Part shown: one piece after another, positions 39,282 to 49,774 of the stretch
How the letters are laid out: the number at the start of each line of letters is the position of its first letter
Position numbering within the stretch: the first letter of the stretch is position 1
Assembly (NCBI GenBank): GCA_965212205.1
Contig: CBDBUX010000011.1
Span: 248,001 to 312,000, forward strand
Direction: 5' to 3'
DNA from: JAHEJJ01 sp965212205
Lineage (GTDB): Bacteria > Bacteroidota > Bacteroidia > Flavobacteriales > Flavobacteriaceae
Length of the DNA stretch: 64,000 nucleotides
The notes under the pieces: model-generated
What the model was told of the DNA's origin: nothing
Databases searched by the model: none
Seen by the model: only the letters and a program-made list of their open reading frames with translations
Translations under genes and position numbers: made by a program

Positions 39282-42200
39282 ATGAGAATTAATAATACCG
39301 TGCTTTTTCTGGCACTCCTATTTGTGGTATTCCAGGGATTCTCCCAGGGAACGGAAATCTATACACACCCTCAAAAAAAATTTCAGGACGCCCTTGAACT
39401 GTATCATAATAAACAGTATCAGGCGGCTCAGGCTATATTCGATGAGGTCGCCACAGAAACCAATGATGACGAGATAAGGGCCAATAGTGCCTATTATGCG
39501 GCTAACGCTGCCATCAGGCTTAATCAGGTTGGTGCAGACGGCCTTATGGAAGAATTTGTAGCCCGGTATCCCACATCTACCAAAAGGAATTCGGCCTTCC
39601 TTGATGTGGCCGATTACTATTTCGAAAATGGCCGGTATCCTTATGCTCTTAAATGGTATAAAAAGGTAGACCAAAGTACCGTTACCCAGAATGAAAAGGA
39701 ACGCTTCAACTTCAATATGGGCTATTCCTTATTCGCTTCTAAAAAAACGGAAGAAGCGAAGCGTTATCTACAGAAAGTTTCTTCCTCAGGAACCTATGGA
39801 TCGCAGGCCAAGTACTACCTGGGCTATATCGCATATCAACAGGATGATTACGAAGGTGCCAACGAACGTTTCGACCAGATCACCAACCAGGAAGGTCTTT
39901 CCGATAAGCTTTCCTACTATCAGGCCGATATGAACTTCAAGCTCGGAAATTTTGAAGAAGCCATCGAACTGGCCGTGCAGCAACTGCCCAAATCAGACAG
40001 GCGGGAAGTATCTGAACTCAATAAAATTATCGGTGAGAGTCATTTTAACCTGGCTCGTTATGCTGAGGCAATACCATATCTCGAGGCCTATAAGGGCAAA
40101 CGGGGCAAATGGAGCAATACGGATTATTATTTATTGGGGTATTGCTATTACAAGCAAGAAGATTATGCCAATGCCATACAGCAGTTTAATAAGATCATCG
40201 GAGGAACCAACAGTGTTTCTCAAAACGCTTATTACCATCTGGCCGAGTGTTATTTAAAACTCGATAAGAAACAAGAGGCGCTAAATGCTTTTAGAAATGC
40301 TTCGCAAATGGAGTTTTCCGAAAGTATTACCCAGGATGCTGCCCTGAATTATGCCCGCTTGAGCTATGAGATCGGCAATGCATATGAACCTGTACCCCAG
40401 GTGTTAAAATCCTACCTGGATCGTTATCCGGCTGACAAATATCAGCAGGAGATCCAGGAGTTGCTGGTAGATTCGTATATCACCTCTAAAAATTTTAAAG
40501 GAGCCCTTGATTTGCTCGAAGAAAACAGGGACTATGCCAGCAAGACTACCTTTCAGAAAGTAGCTTTTTACAGGGGATTGGAGTTATTTGTCGATAATGA
40601 CTTTGCGGGTGCAGTAAATATTTTAGAAAAGTCGCTGGCTTCTGCAGAAGATCAGTTATACAAGGCAAGGGCACTTTATTGGAAAGCCGATGCTTTATAC
40701 CGTTTGAACCGTTTCGAAGATGCATTAAACGATTTTCGATCATTTGAGCAAATGCCAATAGCCCGCAATACTGCCGAATTCCCCGATTTGGCATATAATC
40801 TGGGATATACCTATTTTAAGTTAAAAGATTATGGCAAAGCAGCCGAAAGTTTTAGAGCTTTTGACGTCTCGTCGGCACTTCCGGAAAAGAAAAATGATGC
40901 TGCCATGCGATTGGGCGACTGTTATTTTGTAACGGGGCGTTATCAGTCTGCAATAGATGCCTACAGACAGGTGGTTGATAATCGCGGGGCAAAAAGGGAT
41001 TATGCTTCTTATCAGATGGCCATTTCGCAAGGTTTTATCGGAAACATCAGAGCCAAAATAGAGGAACTCAAATCTTTTGTATCGCGCTATCCGAATTCAA
41101 AATTACAAGACGATGCACTCTTTGAACTTGGAAACACATATGTGAGGGCCGAAGAGGAAAATAATGGATTGATGACTTTCGACAGGCTCATCGCCACGCA
41201 TACAAAAAGCAAATTTGTGCCCCAGGCGTTAATGAGACAAGGTCTTGTGCATTATAATGCGAACCGTAATGAGGAGGCCTTATCGAAATTGAAAACTGTA
41301 GTCCGGGATTTCCCCGATAGTCCGCAGGCCATACAGGCCGTTCAGACCGCCAAGCTTATCTATGTAGATATAGGCAGTGTAGATGAATACGCCAGTTGGG
41401 TGAAAAACCTCGACTTCGTTGAAGTAAGTAATGCCGAACTCGACCAGGCCAGTTACGAATCGGCCGATAAAAAATATCAGCAGGGAAATACGGCTGCCGC
41501 CCTGAAGGGACTTAAAAACTACGTGGAAGAGTTTCCTAATGGCATCCATGCCCTGGAAGCGAACTTCCAACTCGCCCAATTACTTTTCGCCCAGGGAGAT
41601 ACCAACCAGGCACTGACCTATTTCAAAAATGTGTCGGAGCGTGGGAATAATCAATACTCCGAGCAGGCACTGACCCGTATTTGCGAAATCTATGTCTCGG
41701 CCGGCCAGTATAATCAGGCTTTTCCATACCTCCTGCGCCTGGAAGAAATGGCAGAGATACAACAGAACATAACATTCGCCAGGTCTAATTTGATGAAGGC
41801 ATACTATCAAAAAAATGATGATCGGCAAACCATCGTTTATTCCGAAAAGGTGCTTTCTACCGCGAACATAGACGACAGGATCAAAAGCGATGCTCAGCTG
41901 ATGATCGCCAGGTCGGCCATTCGCACCGGGGATGAAAACAAGGCAAAAATTGCCTACGCCGAGGTACTTAAGATTGCACAAGGTAGTTTGGCTGCAGAGG
42001 CCTTATACTATGAAGCCTATTTTAAGCACGAGGATGCGGCTTTCGAAGATTCTAACGCCTCCATTCAAAATCTGGTTAAAGATTATGCCGCTTATAAAGA
42101 ATGGGGAGCCAAAGGGTTGATTTTGATGGCAAAGAATTTTTATGAATTAGACGATGCTTTCCAGGCAACTTATATTCTGGAGAGTGTGATCTCAAATTTT

Positions 42201-42302
42201 ACAGATTTTCCTGAAATCCTTAAAACGGCCGAGATGGAGCTCAGCAAGATTAAATCGAAGGAGTCGCAGCGCAATTCAGATGTTGAACCGAATCAAGATT
42301 AA
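39282..42302 (+). CDS. exported TPR-repeat protein, 1006 aa
   Basis: Signal peptide to about residue 21 (VVFQGFSQ). Nearly the whole mature part is tetratricopeptide-type helix pairs, with recurrent Y-x-LG-Y and A-x-x-Y-P-x-S (FPNS/YPNS) signatures such as YLGYIAYQQDDYEGA, YLLGYCYYKQEDY and LGYTYFKLKDYGKAA. A large periplasmic scaffold is implied. It precedes an outer-membrane barrel gene by 12 nt and an OmpA gene further down, so a role in envelope or barrel-complex function is likely. The precise task is not known. Confidence 0.88.
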   Translation: MRINNTVLFLALLFVVFQGFSQGTEIYTHPQKKFQDALELYHNKQYQAAQAIFDEVATETNDDEIRANSAYYAANAAIRLNQVGADGLMEEFVARYPTSTKRNSAFLDVADYYFENGRYPYALKWYKKVDQSTVTQNEKERFNFNMGYSLFASKKTEEAKRYLQKVSSSGTYGSQAKYYLGYIAYQQDDYEGANERFDQITNQEGLSDKLSYYQADMNFKLGNFEEAIELAVQQLPKSDRREVSELNKIIGESHFNLARYAEAIPYLEAYKGKRGKWSNTDYYLLGYCYYKQEDYANAIQQFNKIIGGTNSVSQNAYYHLAECYLKLDKKQEALNAFRNASQMEFSESITQDAALNYARLSYEIGNAYEPVPQVLKSYLDRYPADKYQQEIQELLVDSYITSKNFKGALDLLEENRDYASKTTFQKVAFYRGLELFVDNDFAGAVNILEKSLASAEDQLYKARALYWKADALYRLNRFEDALNDFRSFEQMPIARNTAEFPDLAYNLGYTYFKLKDYGKAAESFRAFDVSSALPEKKNDAAMRLGDCYFVTGRYQSAIDAYRQVVDNRGAKRDYASYQMAISQGFIGNIRAKIEELKSFVSRYPNSKLQDDALFELGNTYVRAEEENNGLMTFDRLIATHTKSKFVPQALMRQGLVHYNANRNEEALSKLKTVVRDFPDSPQAIQAVQTAKLIYVDIGSVDEYASWVKNLDFVEVSNAELDQASYESADKKYQQGNTAAALKGLKNYVEEFPNGIHALEANFQLAQLLFAQGDTNQALTYFKNVSERGNNQYSEQALTRICEIYVSAGQYNQAFPYLLRLEEMAEIQQNITFARSNLMKAYYQKNDDRQTIVYSEKVLSTANIDDRIKSDAQLMIARSAIRTGDENKAKIAYAEVLKIAQGSLAAEALYYEAYFKHEDAAFEDSNASIQNLVKDYAAYKEWGAKGLILMAKNFYELDDAFQATYILESVISNFTDFPEILKTAEMELSKIKSKESQRNSDVEPNQD

Positions 42303-42314
42303 TAGGAACTGAAG

Positions 42315-44063
42315 ATGAAAAAATACTTGTTAGCTTTGATCGGGTGCCTGTTTTTGTTGAGTAACGCCAGCGCTCAGGATGATGAGAATATTGGAACCGA
42401 AACGGTGACGGTTGTAAAATCTTATACCCCGTCGGTTTCAGATGCCTTTAAGATAAATTCAGTACCTGTTGTCAACGACTCGGTTGTGCAACAAAAGAAA
42501 GAGATCGACTATAGTATTTTTTCGGTCCCGGTGGCTTCTACCTTCAGTCCGGAAAAAGGAAAAGCCACTCCAGTTCAAAAAACAAAGGCTGAAAAACTCT
42601 ATAACAGCTCGGTAAGGGCGGCATTGGGCAATTTCAGCAATGCCTTACTGGATTTTCACACCAGTCGGGATTTCGATCGGGGCGACAAGCGGTTCGATCT
42701 GGCCTTAAATCACCTTTCCTCGCGGGGGAATATCGATAACACTCCGCTTAGTGCCAATTTTTATGATACCGATTTAAACGGGTCTTATTTACAAAAGGAA
42801 AGGGACTGGGAATGGTATGCGAAGCTTGGATTACAACATAAGTTATATAATTGGTATGGACTCCCGGAGGGAGTATTTGATGAAGCTACCATTGCCGGTA
42901 TAGATGAAAAACAAAATTATTTTAAGGCTCAGCTGTCTGGGGGAGTTATTTTTGAAGATGGTGTGTTTAAAAATGCAGAATTGTTATATCGCCGTTTTTG
43001 GGATGCGGTAGAATCTGCAGAGAACAGATTTGTACTAAAGTCCAATATTGAGGTGCCTTTAACCGATGCCGTACTCGATGTTGATGTTAAGCTCGACTAT
43101 GTAGGAGGAAGTTTTGCCAATGCTTCGCTGAACAATACCATAAATAGCCCGATGATCGATTATGGCCAGCTGCAATTTGGCCTTTCTCCGAGTGTGGAAA
43201 TCCTCAGAGAAGACTGGGTGTTAAGACTCGGCGCACATTTGGTGTACGGATTGGAAACCCAGAACAGCGACAGCAATTTTTATATCTACCCTTCTGTGAG
43301 TGCGTCCTATCGTCTCAGTGATGAATATGCTATCGCCTATGGCGGGATTGAAGGTGGGTTAAACCAAAATTCATATTACGACTTTGTTGGCGTCAACCCC
43401 TATGTTTCTCCAACATTGTCCATTGAGCCGACAGATGAACAATACAATGCCTTTTTCGGACTTCGCGGACAGCTATTACCTTTTCTCAGCTATAATCTAA
43501 GGGCGAACTATTCGGCCGAAAACAGGAGGCCGTTATTCATTTTAAACCCCGTTAACACCTTCAGGACAGATGAAAAAGGGTATAATTTTGGAAACTCTTT
43601 CCAGGTGTTTTACGATGATATCAGAACCGTTGGTTTTTTCGCGGAATTGAATATAGATGTAAATCGCAGTTTTTCGATGCGGATCAACGGCGAATTTAAT
43701 GATTACAATACCGAAACCGATAATCCTGCCTGGAATTTACCGGAATTAAAAGGGTCTCTCTATCTCGACTACCAAATAAATGAACAGTGGTCTGTTGGGG
43801 CTAATCTGTTTTATGTAGGAGAGCGGGAAGACTTCTCATCGGTGGCCCTTGAAAATACCGATCCGGTCGATTTCCCGGCCACCCTATTATCGCTGGATAG
43901 CTATTTCGATGCGAATCTTCAAGTAGGCTATAAAATGAATAAGCAATTATCACTCTTTGTCAGGGGTAATAACCTGGCGAATAATCAATACGAACGTTGG
44001 GCAAATTTCCGTGTTCAGGGTTTTCAGTTGCTGGCGGGGCTCACCTATAAGTTTGATATGTAA
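42315..44063 (+). CDS. TonB-dependent receptor-like outer-membrane barrel, lacks plug
   Basis: A 582-aa outer-membrane beta-barrel with a signal peptide (to about residue 20). The N-terminus has a short VTVVKSYTPSVSDAFKI element in place of a full TonB plug domain. The barrel then shows alternating aromatic strands and ends in an aromatic C-terminal residue pattern (LLAGLTYKFDM). The missing plug makes energised import unlikely. The tight 12-nt spacing from the TPR gene suggests they form one complex. Confidence 0.84.
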   Translation: MKKYLLALIGCLFLLSNASAQDDENIGTETVTVVKSYTPSVSDAFKINSVPVVNDSVVQQKKEIDYSIFSVPVASTFSPEKGKATPVQKTKAEKLYNSSVRAALGNFSNALLDFHTSRDFDRGDKRFDLALNHLSSRGNIDNTPLSANFYDTDLNGSYLQKERDWEWYAKLGLQHKLYNWYGLPEGVFDEATIAGIDEKQNYFKAQLSGGVIFEDGVFKNAELLYRRFWDAVESAENRFVLKSNIEVPLTDAVLDVDVKLDYVGGSFANASLNNTINSPMIDYGQLQFGLSPSVEILREDWVLRLGAHLVYGLETQNSDSNFYIYPSVSASYRLSDEYAIAYGGIEGGLNQNSYYDFVGVNPYVSPTLSIEPTDEQYNAFFGLRGQLLPFLSYNLRANYSAENRRPLFILNPVNTFRTDEKGYNFGNSFQVFYDDIRTVGFFAELNIDVNRSFSMRINGEFNDYNTETDNPAWNLPELKGSLYLDYQINEQWSVGANLFYVGEREDFSSVALENTDPVDFPATLLSLDSYFDANLQVGYKMNKQLSLFVRGNNLANNQYERWANFRVQGFQLLAGLTYKFDM

Positions 44064-44221
44064 GACCACTTGGGTTCAAAATCTGATTTTCTCAAGGGCT
44101 AATGCTAATCCATATCGGGCTCCTGCGTACGTATAGACCTTTTTTTTTGCCTTTAAACGTCGGGTTTACAGCAGCTTGCAATATTTGATTAATTTGGGCA
44201 TTATAGTATAAGGAGCAGCTT

Positions 44222-45355
44222 ATGCGAAAAATATACCTACATAGTATTTTGTTTTCTTTCTTGCTGATCACTTATGCTTCCTGGTCTCAAGACCTCATTG
44301 CCAATGCCAGCTTTGAACGATGCAACCTCTGTCCTACCAAATTGGGTAGCTTCGATCAGGACGTTGTTTTCTGGAGCGCGCCAACCCTGGGATCTACAGA
44401 CTATTTTAATAGTTGTAGCCCATTAATGGGAACGCCCGAAAATTTCAATGGTAAACAACCCGCTCAGAGTGGTACGGCATATGCCGGGTTCTATCTTTAC
44501 GCCCCTCAGGATTACAGGGAATATTTACAGACCAGGCTAGGCGGGGCGTTGATAAAAGACAGGGAATATTACCTGACATTCTACATCAGCCGTGCCGAGG
44601 GATCCGATTTTGCCATCCGTGAGATAGGGGTCTTACTCGCCGACAGAGAGCTGAACATTGAAACCAAAAAGACATTGTCTAAAAAGCATTGGTTTGCTTC
44701 TGGGATCAGGAATTATAATTATTTTGAAATCAATAAAAACGGCTTTTGGCAGCAGACCCGAAAATGGGTAAAACTCGAGGTTAAATTTCGCGCCAAGGGC
44801 AACGAAGAATACCTCATCATAGGCAATTTTAAGCCAAATGTAAAAACCCGCGTACGCGAAACTATCAGAACGGCGAAAAAAGGAGCTTACTATTATATCG
44901 ATAGCTTTAGCCTGGTTCCTGTTGAAAAAGAACTGGTAGATACCGGTACAACCGATGTTCCGGTAGTCGCCGAACCTCTGGCGCTGAATACAACGCATCG
45001 CTTTCAAAATGTTTTATTTGAATTCGATCGGTTTGTTCTGTTGGATACCGCCAAGTCGGATATCCGGAAGGTATACGACTATCTGAACAAATATTCCGAT
45101 TTACATATCCATATCGATGGGCATACCGATAATGTAGGCGCCCCTGCCTATAACACTGCCCTCTCCGGCTATCGGTGTAAGGCTGTAGTACAATATCTTG
45201 TACAACTGGGTCTGAACCAGGATCGGATCTCCTGGCGAGCACATGGAGGCCAAACCCCGATTGCAGATAATACTACCGATGCAGGCCGGAAACTTAACCG
45301 CAGAGTCGAATTTGTGCTAAACAGAAACGATACACCAAATGGCAAGAATAAATAA
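44222..45355 (+). CDS. OmpA family protein with N-terminal beta-sandwich
   Basis: A 377-aa protein with a signal peptide to about residue 22. An N-terminal beta-sandwich (residues 25-235, starting NASFERCNLCP) is followed by an OmpA-like peptidoglycan-binding domain (about 260-372) with HIHIDGHTDNVG, LSGYRCKAVVQYLV and RKLNRRVEF. It anchors the envelope to peptidoglycan. AAGGAG sits 9 nt before the ATG, unusual in a lineage that rarely uses Shine-Dalgarno sites. It is in line with the TPR and barrel genes but separated by 158 nt. Confidence 0.9.
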   Translation: MRKIYLHSILFSFLLITYASWSQDLIANASFERCNLCPTKLGSFDQDVVFWSAPTLGSTDYFNSCSPLMGTPENFNGKQPAQSGTAYAGFYLYAPQDYREYLQTRLGGALIKDREYYLTFYISRAEGSDFAIREIGVLLADRELNIETKKTLSKKHWFASGIRNYNYFEINKNGFWQQTRKWVKLEVKFRAKGNEEYLIIGNFKPNVKTRVRETIRTAKKGAYYYIDSFSLVPVEKELVDTGTTDVPVVAEPLALNTTHRFQNVLFEFDRFVLLDTAKSDIRKVYDYLNKYSDLHIHIDGHTDNVGAPAYNTALSGYRCKAVVQYLVQLGLNQDRISWRAHGGQTPIADNTTDAGRKLNRRVEFVLNRNDTPNGKNK

Positions 45356-45575
45356 TACGAAGCCAAATTTGAATTAAGATGACCCTATAGGCAATTGAAG
45401 AAATTGCACTACCTTGTCAGATGGGTAAAATGAAACCGCACTGACAATAGATATAAGAGAAAACCAACATAATTAAGAAGTGCCTTTTTAATCAGTGGGC
45501 GCTTCTATGGGGAATACCGGTATAGCAATACGCGGATATCTCCCCTAACATTATTTGCCAAACCAACCTAAGCAC

Positions 45576-47192
45576 ATGAAGAACATTGTTTTTATGATTG
45601 CGCTGCTTTTGTTTAGTTGTGAAGAAGCTAAAGAAAAGGCAGATCTCATCGTTATCAACGCCAATATTTATACCGTAGACGAGGAATTTTCAAAAGCAAA
45701 TGCCCTGGCAGTGCGTGATGGCAAATTTCTCGCCATCAAAACAGATTCAATATTGCTAGCCACTTATGACGCAGATCTGGTTATCGATCTTGAAGGTAAA
45801 ACTATCGTACCCGGACTAATCGATGCCCATTGTCATTTTTATGGCTTAGGGGTTACAGAACAGCTCGTTGATCTCAATGGAACCAAAAGTTTTAATGAGA
45901 TCATAAACAGGCTAAAAGAAGCGACGGATAATAACGATTTTAAGGTGATCCAAGGTCGTGGCTGGGATCAGAACGACTGGGAGATCAAGGAATTTCCGAC
46001 ACGCCGACAACTAGACTCACTCTATCCCAACACCCCGGTGGTTTTAGAACGCGTAGACGGCCACGCCTTTTTGGTCAATGGGAAGATGCTCGAGATGGCA
46101 GGAATAGATGGTGCCACAGAAGCATCGGGTGGTGAGATCATCAAAAAAGAGGGGATTCCAACAGGAGTACTAGTGGATAACCCAATGGGGATGGTTGCTG
46201 CCGCTTTACCTGCGCCTGATCTTCAGGCCAGGATACAAGCACTAAAAGATGCGGAAAGGATTTGCTTTAACAACGGTCTGACCACTGTAAATGATGCCGG
46301 ATTGCCATGGGAGATCATATCATTGATCGATAGTCTGCAACGAGCCGGTGAGCTTAGCATCCGAATCTATGCGATGGTTAGCGGTAATAGTGAGAATCTC
46401 AATTACCTGTCAAGAGGCCCAATTAAAACAAATCGTCTCAATGTACGGTCCGTAAAAGTTTATGCCGATGGTGCCCTGGGATCGCGTGGTGCAGCACTTA
46501 AGAAGGAATATTCAGATCTTGCCGGACACTACGGAGCAATGGTTACTCCTGTTTCCGATATTGAAGCAATGGCCATTCGGATCAGCGATTCTGAATTTCA
46601 GATGAATACCCACGCCATAGGTGATTCGGCCAATGCCGTGGTACTAAGGGCCTATAAGAAAGCGCTCGTAGGGACACAAGACAGAAGATGGAAAATTGAG
46701 CATGCACAGATAATAGACCCCGCTGATTTCGATTCATTTGAAGATGGAATAATTCCTTCGGTTCAACCTACGCATGCCACCAGCGATATGTATTGGGCCG
46801 AAGATCGTCTGGGTGCTGAAAGGATCAAAGGGGCGTATGCCTTTAAAACCTTGTTAGATCGTGCCGGAATTGTTGCACTGGGGACAGACTTTCCTGTCGA
46901 GAAAGTGAATCCTTTCCATACTTTTTATGCAGCAGTAGCACGAAAAGACACAGACCAGTATCCGGAAGGTGGATATCGAAAAAATGAAGCATTGAGTAGG
47001 GAAGAGGCCTTAAGAGGGATGACCATCTGGGCTGCCTACTCCAATTTTGAAGAAGATGAAAAAGGCAGTATCGAAGTAGGAAAATTGGCCGATTTTGTGG
47101 TCCTGAACAAAGACCTCATGACTGTTCCGGAAGAGGAGATCCTGGAGCTACGGGCAGAACAAGTCTACATAGACGGGCAGATAGCCGATTAA
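45576..47192 (+). CDS. YtcJ-like amidohydrolase, lipoprotein
   Basis: Start at 45576 gives a lipobox (MKNIVFMIALLLFSC, Cys15), where an earlier in-frame ATG at 45555 would add a polar tail before the hydrophobic part. The 538-aa protein is an amidohydrolase_3 (YtcJ) family metal-dependent hydrolase. The N-terminal beta-sandwich is followed by IDAHCHFYGLG, GRGWDQNDW, HAIGD, EHAQI and the Asp in ALGTDFPVEKVNP. The C-terminal part completes the small domain. Substrate unknown; probably an imidazole/amide-type compound outside the inner membrane. Confidence 0.88.
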   Translation: MKNIVFMIALLLFSCEEAKEKADLIVINANIYTVDEEFSKANALAVRDGKFLAIKTDSILLATYDADLVIDLEGKTIVPGLIDAHCHFYGLGVTEQLVDLNGTKSFNEIINRLKEATDNNDFKVIQGRGWDQNDWEIKEFPTRRQLDSLYPNTPVVLERVDGHAFLVNGKMLEMAGIDGATEASGGEIIKKEGIPTGVLVDNPMGMVAAALPAPDLQARIQALKDAERICFNNGLTTVNDAGLPWEIISLIDSLQRAGELSIRIYAMVSGNSENLNYLSRGPIKTNRLNVRSVKVYADGALGSRGAALKKEYSDLAGHYGAMVTPVSDIEAMAIRISDSEFQMNTHAIGDSANAVVLRAYKKALVGTQDRRWKIEHAQIIDPADFDSFEDGIIPSVQPTHATSDMYWAEDRLGAERIKGAYAFKTLLDRAGIVALGTDFPVEKVNPFHTFYAAVARKDTDQYPEGGYRKNEALSREEALRGMTIWAAYSNFEEDEKGSIEVGKLADFVVLNKDLMTVPEEEILELRAEQVYIDGQIAD

Positions 47193-47206
47193 TGGGAATA
47201 CTTGTC

Positions 47207-47238
47207 AAAAAAACCGGCAGTCTTTACTGCCGGCTTTT
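47207..47238. terminator. bidirectional Rho-independent terminator
   Basis: Arms CCGGCAGT and ACTGCCGG (47214-47233, perfect 8 bp, loop CTTT), flanked by a poly-A and a poly-T run. It serves both the amidohydrolase and the convergent DUF2911 gene. Confidence 0.88.
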
Positions 47239-47258
47239 AGTATTATAAGGGCAAAAAT

Positions 47259-47798
47259 CTACTTGCTCATGGGAACCGCAACTCTTACATCGCCCCAACC
47301 CATAATCATGTGAACGCCGTTATCAACTTCATTAAACGCAACAGAAAAGGCTTCAAGAGTCTTACTGCCTTTACTTGCTGAAGCCATAACCCGGGCCACA
47401 TCGGCAGATTCATCATAAGAATACGCTCCCCATTGGTTCAGATTAGAGTTCAGAATTACAGTCCATTCGTTATCTCCGGGAATAGTAAACATAGAATACG
47501 TACCGGCTTTTACTGCAGTACCTCCCACATTCATATCCTGGTAAAACGTAATCTCGACTGCTTCGTTAGCTCCGGTACGCCATACCTTACCCGAGGGAGC
47601 CAGTTCCGACATGGAACGTCCCTTTAGCTGAGGTCGACTATAGATCACACGGACCAACTTCTCGGATACACGATAGCTCGAAGGATAAGTTGCCATATCC
47701 ATCGGGCTCTTGTCTAACCCACTAAAATCCTGGGCAAATGAATTTGTTGAAAAAATTAAGGCAATGGCCAAAGCACAAAGTGCAAAATAGTGTTTCAT
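47259..47798 (-). CDS. DUF2911 domain-containing secreted protein
   Basis: A 179-aa protein with a signal peptide to about residue 22. The rest matches DUF2911: VRVIYSRPQLKGRSMSELAPSGKVWRTGANEA, GGTAVKAGTYSMFTIPGDNEWTVILN and ending W-G-x-V-R-V. It probably folds as a beta-sandwich outside the inner membrane. Role unknown for the family. It faces the amidohydrolase gene and is followed on the other side by the AT-rich asnB upstream region. Confidence 0.92.
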   Translation of the reverse strand: MKHYFALCALAIALIFSTNSFAQDFSGLDKSPMDMATYPSSYRVSEKLVRVIYSRPQLKGRSMSELAPSGKVWRTGANEAVEITFYQDMNVGGTAVKAGTYSMFTIPGDNEWTVILNSNLNQWGAYSYDESADVARVMASASKGSKTLEAFSVAFNEVDNGVHMIMGWGDVRVAVPMSK

Positions 47799-48035
47799 AA
47801 TGATCGATTTTAAGCGTTAAAACTAAGCAGTTATACGCTGCTGCTATGATAAAAAGTCGTTAAAATTTGCCCGACTTACAATTCGTACTAAATTTGCCGT
47901 TCAAACTATAAGTATGCTTATTATTTATTGTAAAATAATTAATCATAATTACAATTAGTAATCTAAATGCCTAATCTTATTTAATAATTATAACTATATA
48001 CGCATATTTGTATATAAATTGAAATATTTTAGACT

Positions 48036-49706
48036 ATGTGTGGAATTGTATGTGCCTTCGATATAAAGGAAAGCAAAGATAAATTACGGCCCCAGTTGCT
48101 GGAAATGTCTAAAAAGGTTCGTCATCGTGGGCCCGACTGGAGTGGGATCTATGCCGATGAATATGCTGTGATGACACACGAACGATTAGCAATTGTTGAT
48201 CCGGCTTCGGGTAAACAACCACTCTTCAGTGATGATGGGAAACTGGTATTGGCTGCCAATGGCGAAATATACAACCATCGGGAACTGAGAAAACCTTTTG
48301 AAGGCAAGTATGCTTTTAAGACCCAATCTGATTGCGAGGTTATCCTGGCTTTATACAAAGAAAAAGGACCAGATTTTCTTGACGACATGAATGGGATCTT
48401 CGGTTTCGCACTTTACGATTCGGAAAAGAAGGAGTATTTCGTCGCCAGAGATCATATGGGGATAATACCGCTTTATATAGGTTGGGACAAGAGTGGGACC
48501 TTTTATGTCGCATCGGAGTTAAAGGCCCTGGAAGGAATATGTAATAAGATCGAGGTATTTCCTCCCGGACATTATCTTCATTCTTCAGACGGAGAACTCA
48601 GGCGATGGTATAGTCGAGATTGGATGGAGTACGAGGCGGTTAAGGAAAATGAAACCTCCATTGATGAGATTAGAGATGCACTGGAAGCTGCCGTACACAG
48701 GCAATTGATGTCTGATGTTCCCTATGGGGTATTACTTTCAGGAGGACTGGATTCATCGGTTACCTCTGCCATTGCAAAGAAATATTCCCAGATGCGGATT
48801 GAAAGCGATGATACCAAGGAGGCCTGGTGGCCGCAACTACATTCCTTCTCTGTAGGTTTGGAAGGTTCACCAGACCTGGAAGCGGCTCAGAAGGTGGCCA
48901 AACATATCGGAACCATACACCATGAGATCAAGTTTACTATACAGGAAGGCCTCGATGCGATCAAAGATGTAATCTATAACCTGGAAACCTATGATATTAC
49001 TACGGTTAGGGCATCAACACCGATGTATCTGATGGCCCGGGTGATCAAATCTATGGGGATCAAAATGGTGTTATCGGGCGAAGGGGCCGATGAATTGTTC
49101 GGAGGATATTTATACTTCCATAAGGCTCCTGGTGCCAGGGATTTTCACGACGAGACTGTGCGTAAACTGGTAAAGCTTCATCAGTACGATTGCCTTAGGG
49201 CCAACAAATCGTTGGCGGCCTGGGGAATTGAAGGCAGGGTACCATTTCTCGATAAAGAATTTATAGACGTGGCCATGAGGATGAATCCAAAGGACAAAAT
49301 GATAAATGGTGAGCGCATGGAAAAATGGGTGGTGCGTAAAGCTTTTGAATCCTATTTGCCCGAATCTGTAGCCTGGCGCCAGAAAGAACAATTTTCAGAT
49401 GGGGTAGGCTATAGCTGGATCGATACTTTGAAGGAACTTGTAGAGAAGGAGATATCAGATGAACAGCTTGCCAATGCCCGTTTTCGTTTTCCGATACAAA
49501 CACCAACATCTAAAGAAGAGTACTATTACAGAAGTATATTCGAGGGTCATTTTCCTTCCGATGCGGCGGCCTTAAGTGTGCCTCAGGAACCCTCTGTAGC
49601 CTGTAGTACTAAGATTGCACTCGAATGGGATGAGGCGTTTAAAAATATGAACGATCCTTCAGGAAGGGCAGTGGCCAATGTCCATGAAGAAGCTTATGTC
49701 GGCTAG
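48036..49706 (+). CDS. asnB: asparagine synthase (glutamine-hydrolysing) B
   Basis: Makes asparagine from aspartate, glutamine and ATP. The 556-aa protein has the Cys2 glutaminase nucleophile (MCGIVCAF), RHRGPDWSG, HERLAIVD, NGEIYNH and DCEVILALY in the N-terminal glutaminase domain. The synthetase domain has the PP-loop SGGLDSSV (about residue 232) and SGEGADELFGGYLYF. Length is normal for the bacterial AsnB type. The upstream region (47880-48035) is strongly AT-rich and probably contains the promoter, but no clear TAnnTTTG was assigned. Confidence 0.96.
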   Translation: MCGIVCAFDIKESKDKLRPQLLEMSKKVRHRGPDWSGIYADEYAVMTHERLAIVDPASGKQPLFSDDGKLVLAANGEIYNHRELRKPFEGKYAFKTQSDCEVILALYKEKGPDFLDDMNGIFGFALYDSEKKEYFVARDHMGIIPLYIGWDKSGTFYVASELKALEGICNKIEVFPPGHYLHSSDGELRRWYSRDWMEYEAVKENETSIDEIRDALEAAVHRQLMSDVPYGVLLSGGLDSSVTSAIAKKYSQMRIESDDTKEAWWPQLHSFSVGLEGSPDLEAAQKVAKHIGTIHHEIKFTIQEGLDAIKDVIYNLETYDITTVRASTPMYLMARVIKSMGIKMVLSGEGADELFGGYLYFHKAPGARDFHDETVRKLVKLHQYDCLRANKSLAAWGIEGRVPFLDKEFIDVAMRMNPKDKMINGERMEKWVVRKAFESYLPESVAWRQKEQFSDGVGYSWIDTLKELVEKEISDEQLANARFRFPIQTPTSKEEYYYRSIFEGHFPSDAAALSVPQEPSVACSTKIALEWDEAFKNMNDPSGRAVANVHEEAYVG

Positions 49707-49748
49707 AACTATTGATTCTTTAGGTATTTGAAGGAAAAGTGAAATATG

Positions 49749-49773
49749 AAGCATCCGTAAGGGTGCTTTTTTT
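49749..49773 (+). terminator. Rho-independent terminator of asnB
   Basis: Arms AGCATCC and GGGTGCT (one G-T pair, loop GTAA), followed by seven T. Confidence 0.8.
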
Positions 49774-49774
49774 A

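Noticed and set aside
47870..48035. AT-rich stretch before asnB as a replication origin or integration site
   Set aside because: No DnaA-box cluster, no direct repeats and no integrase; it is more likely a promoter region.
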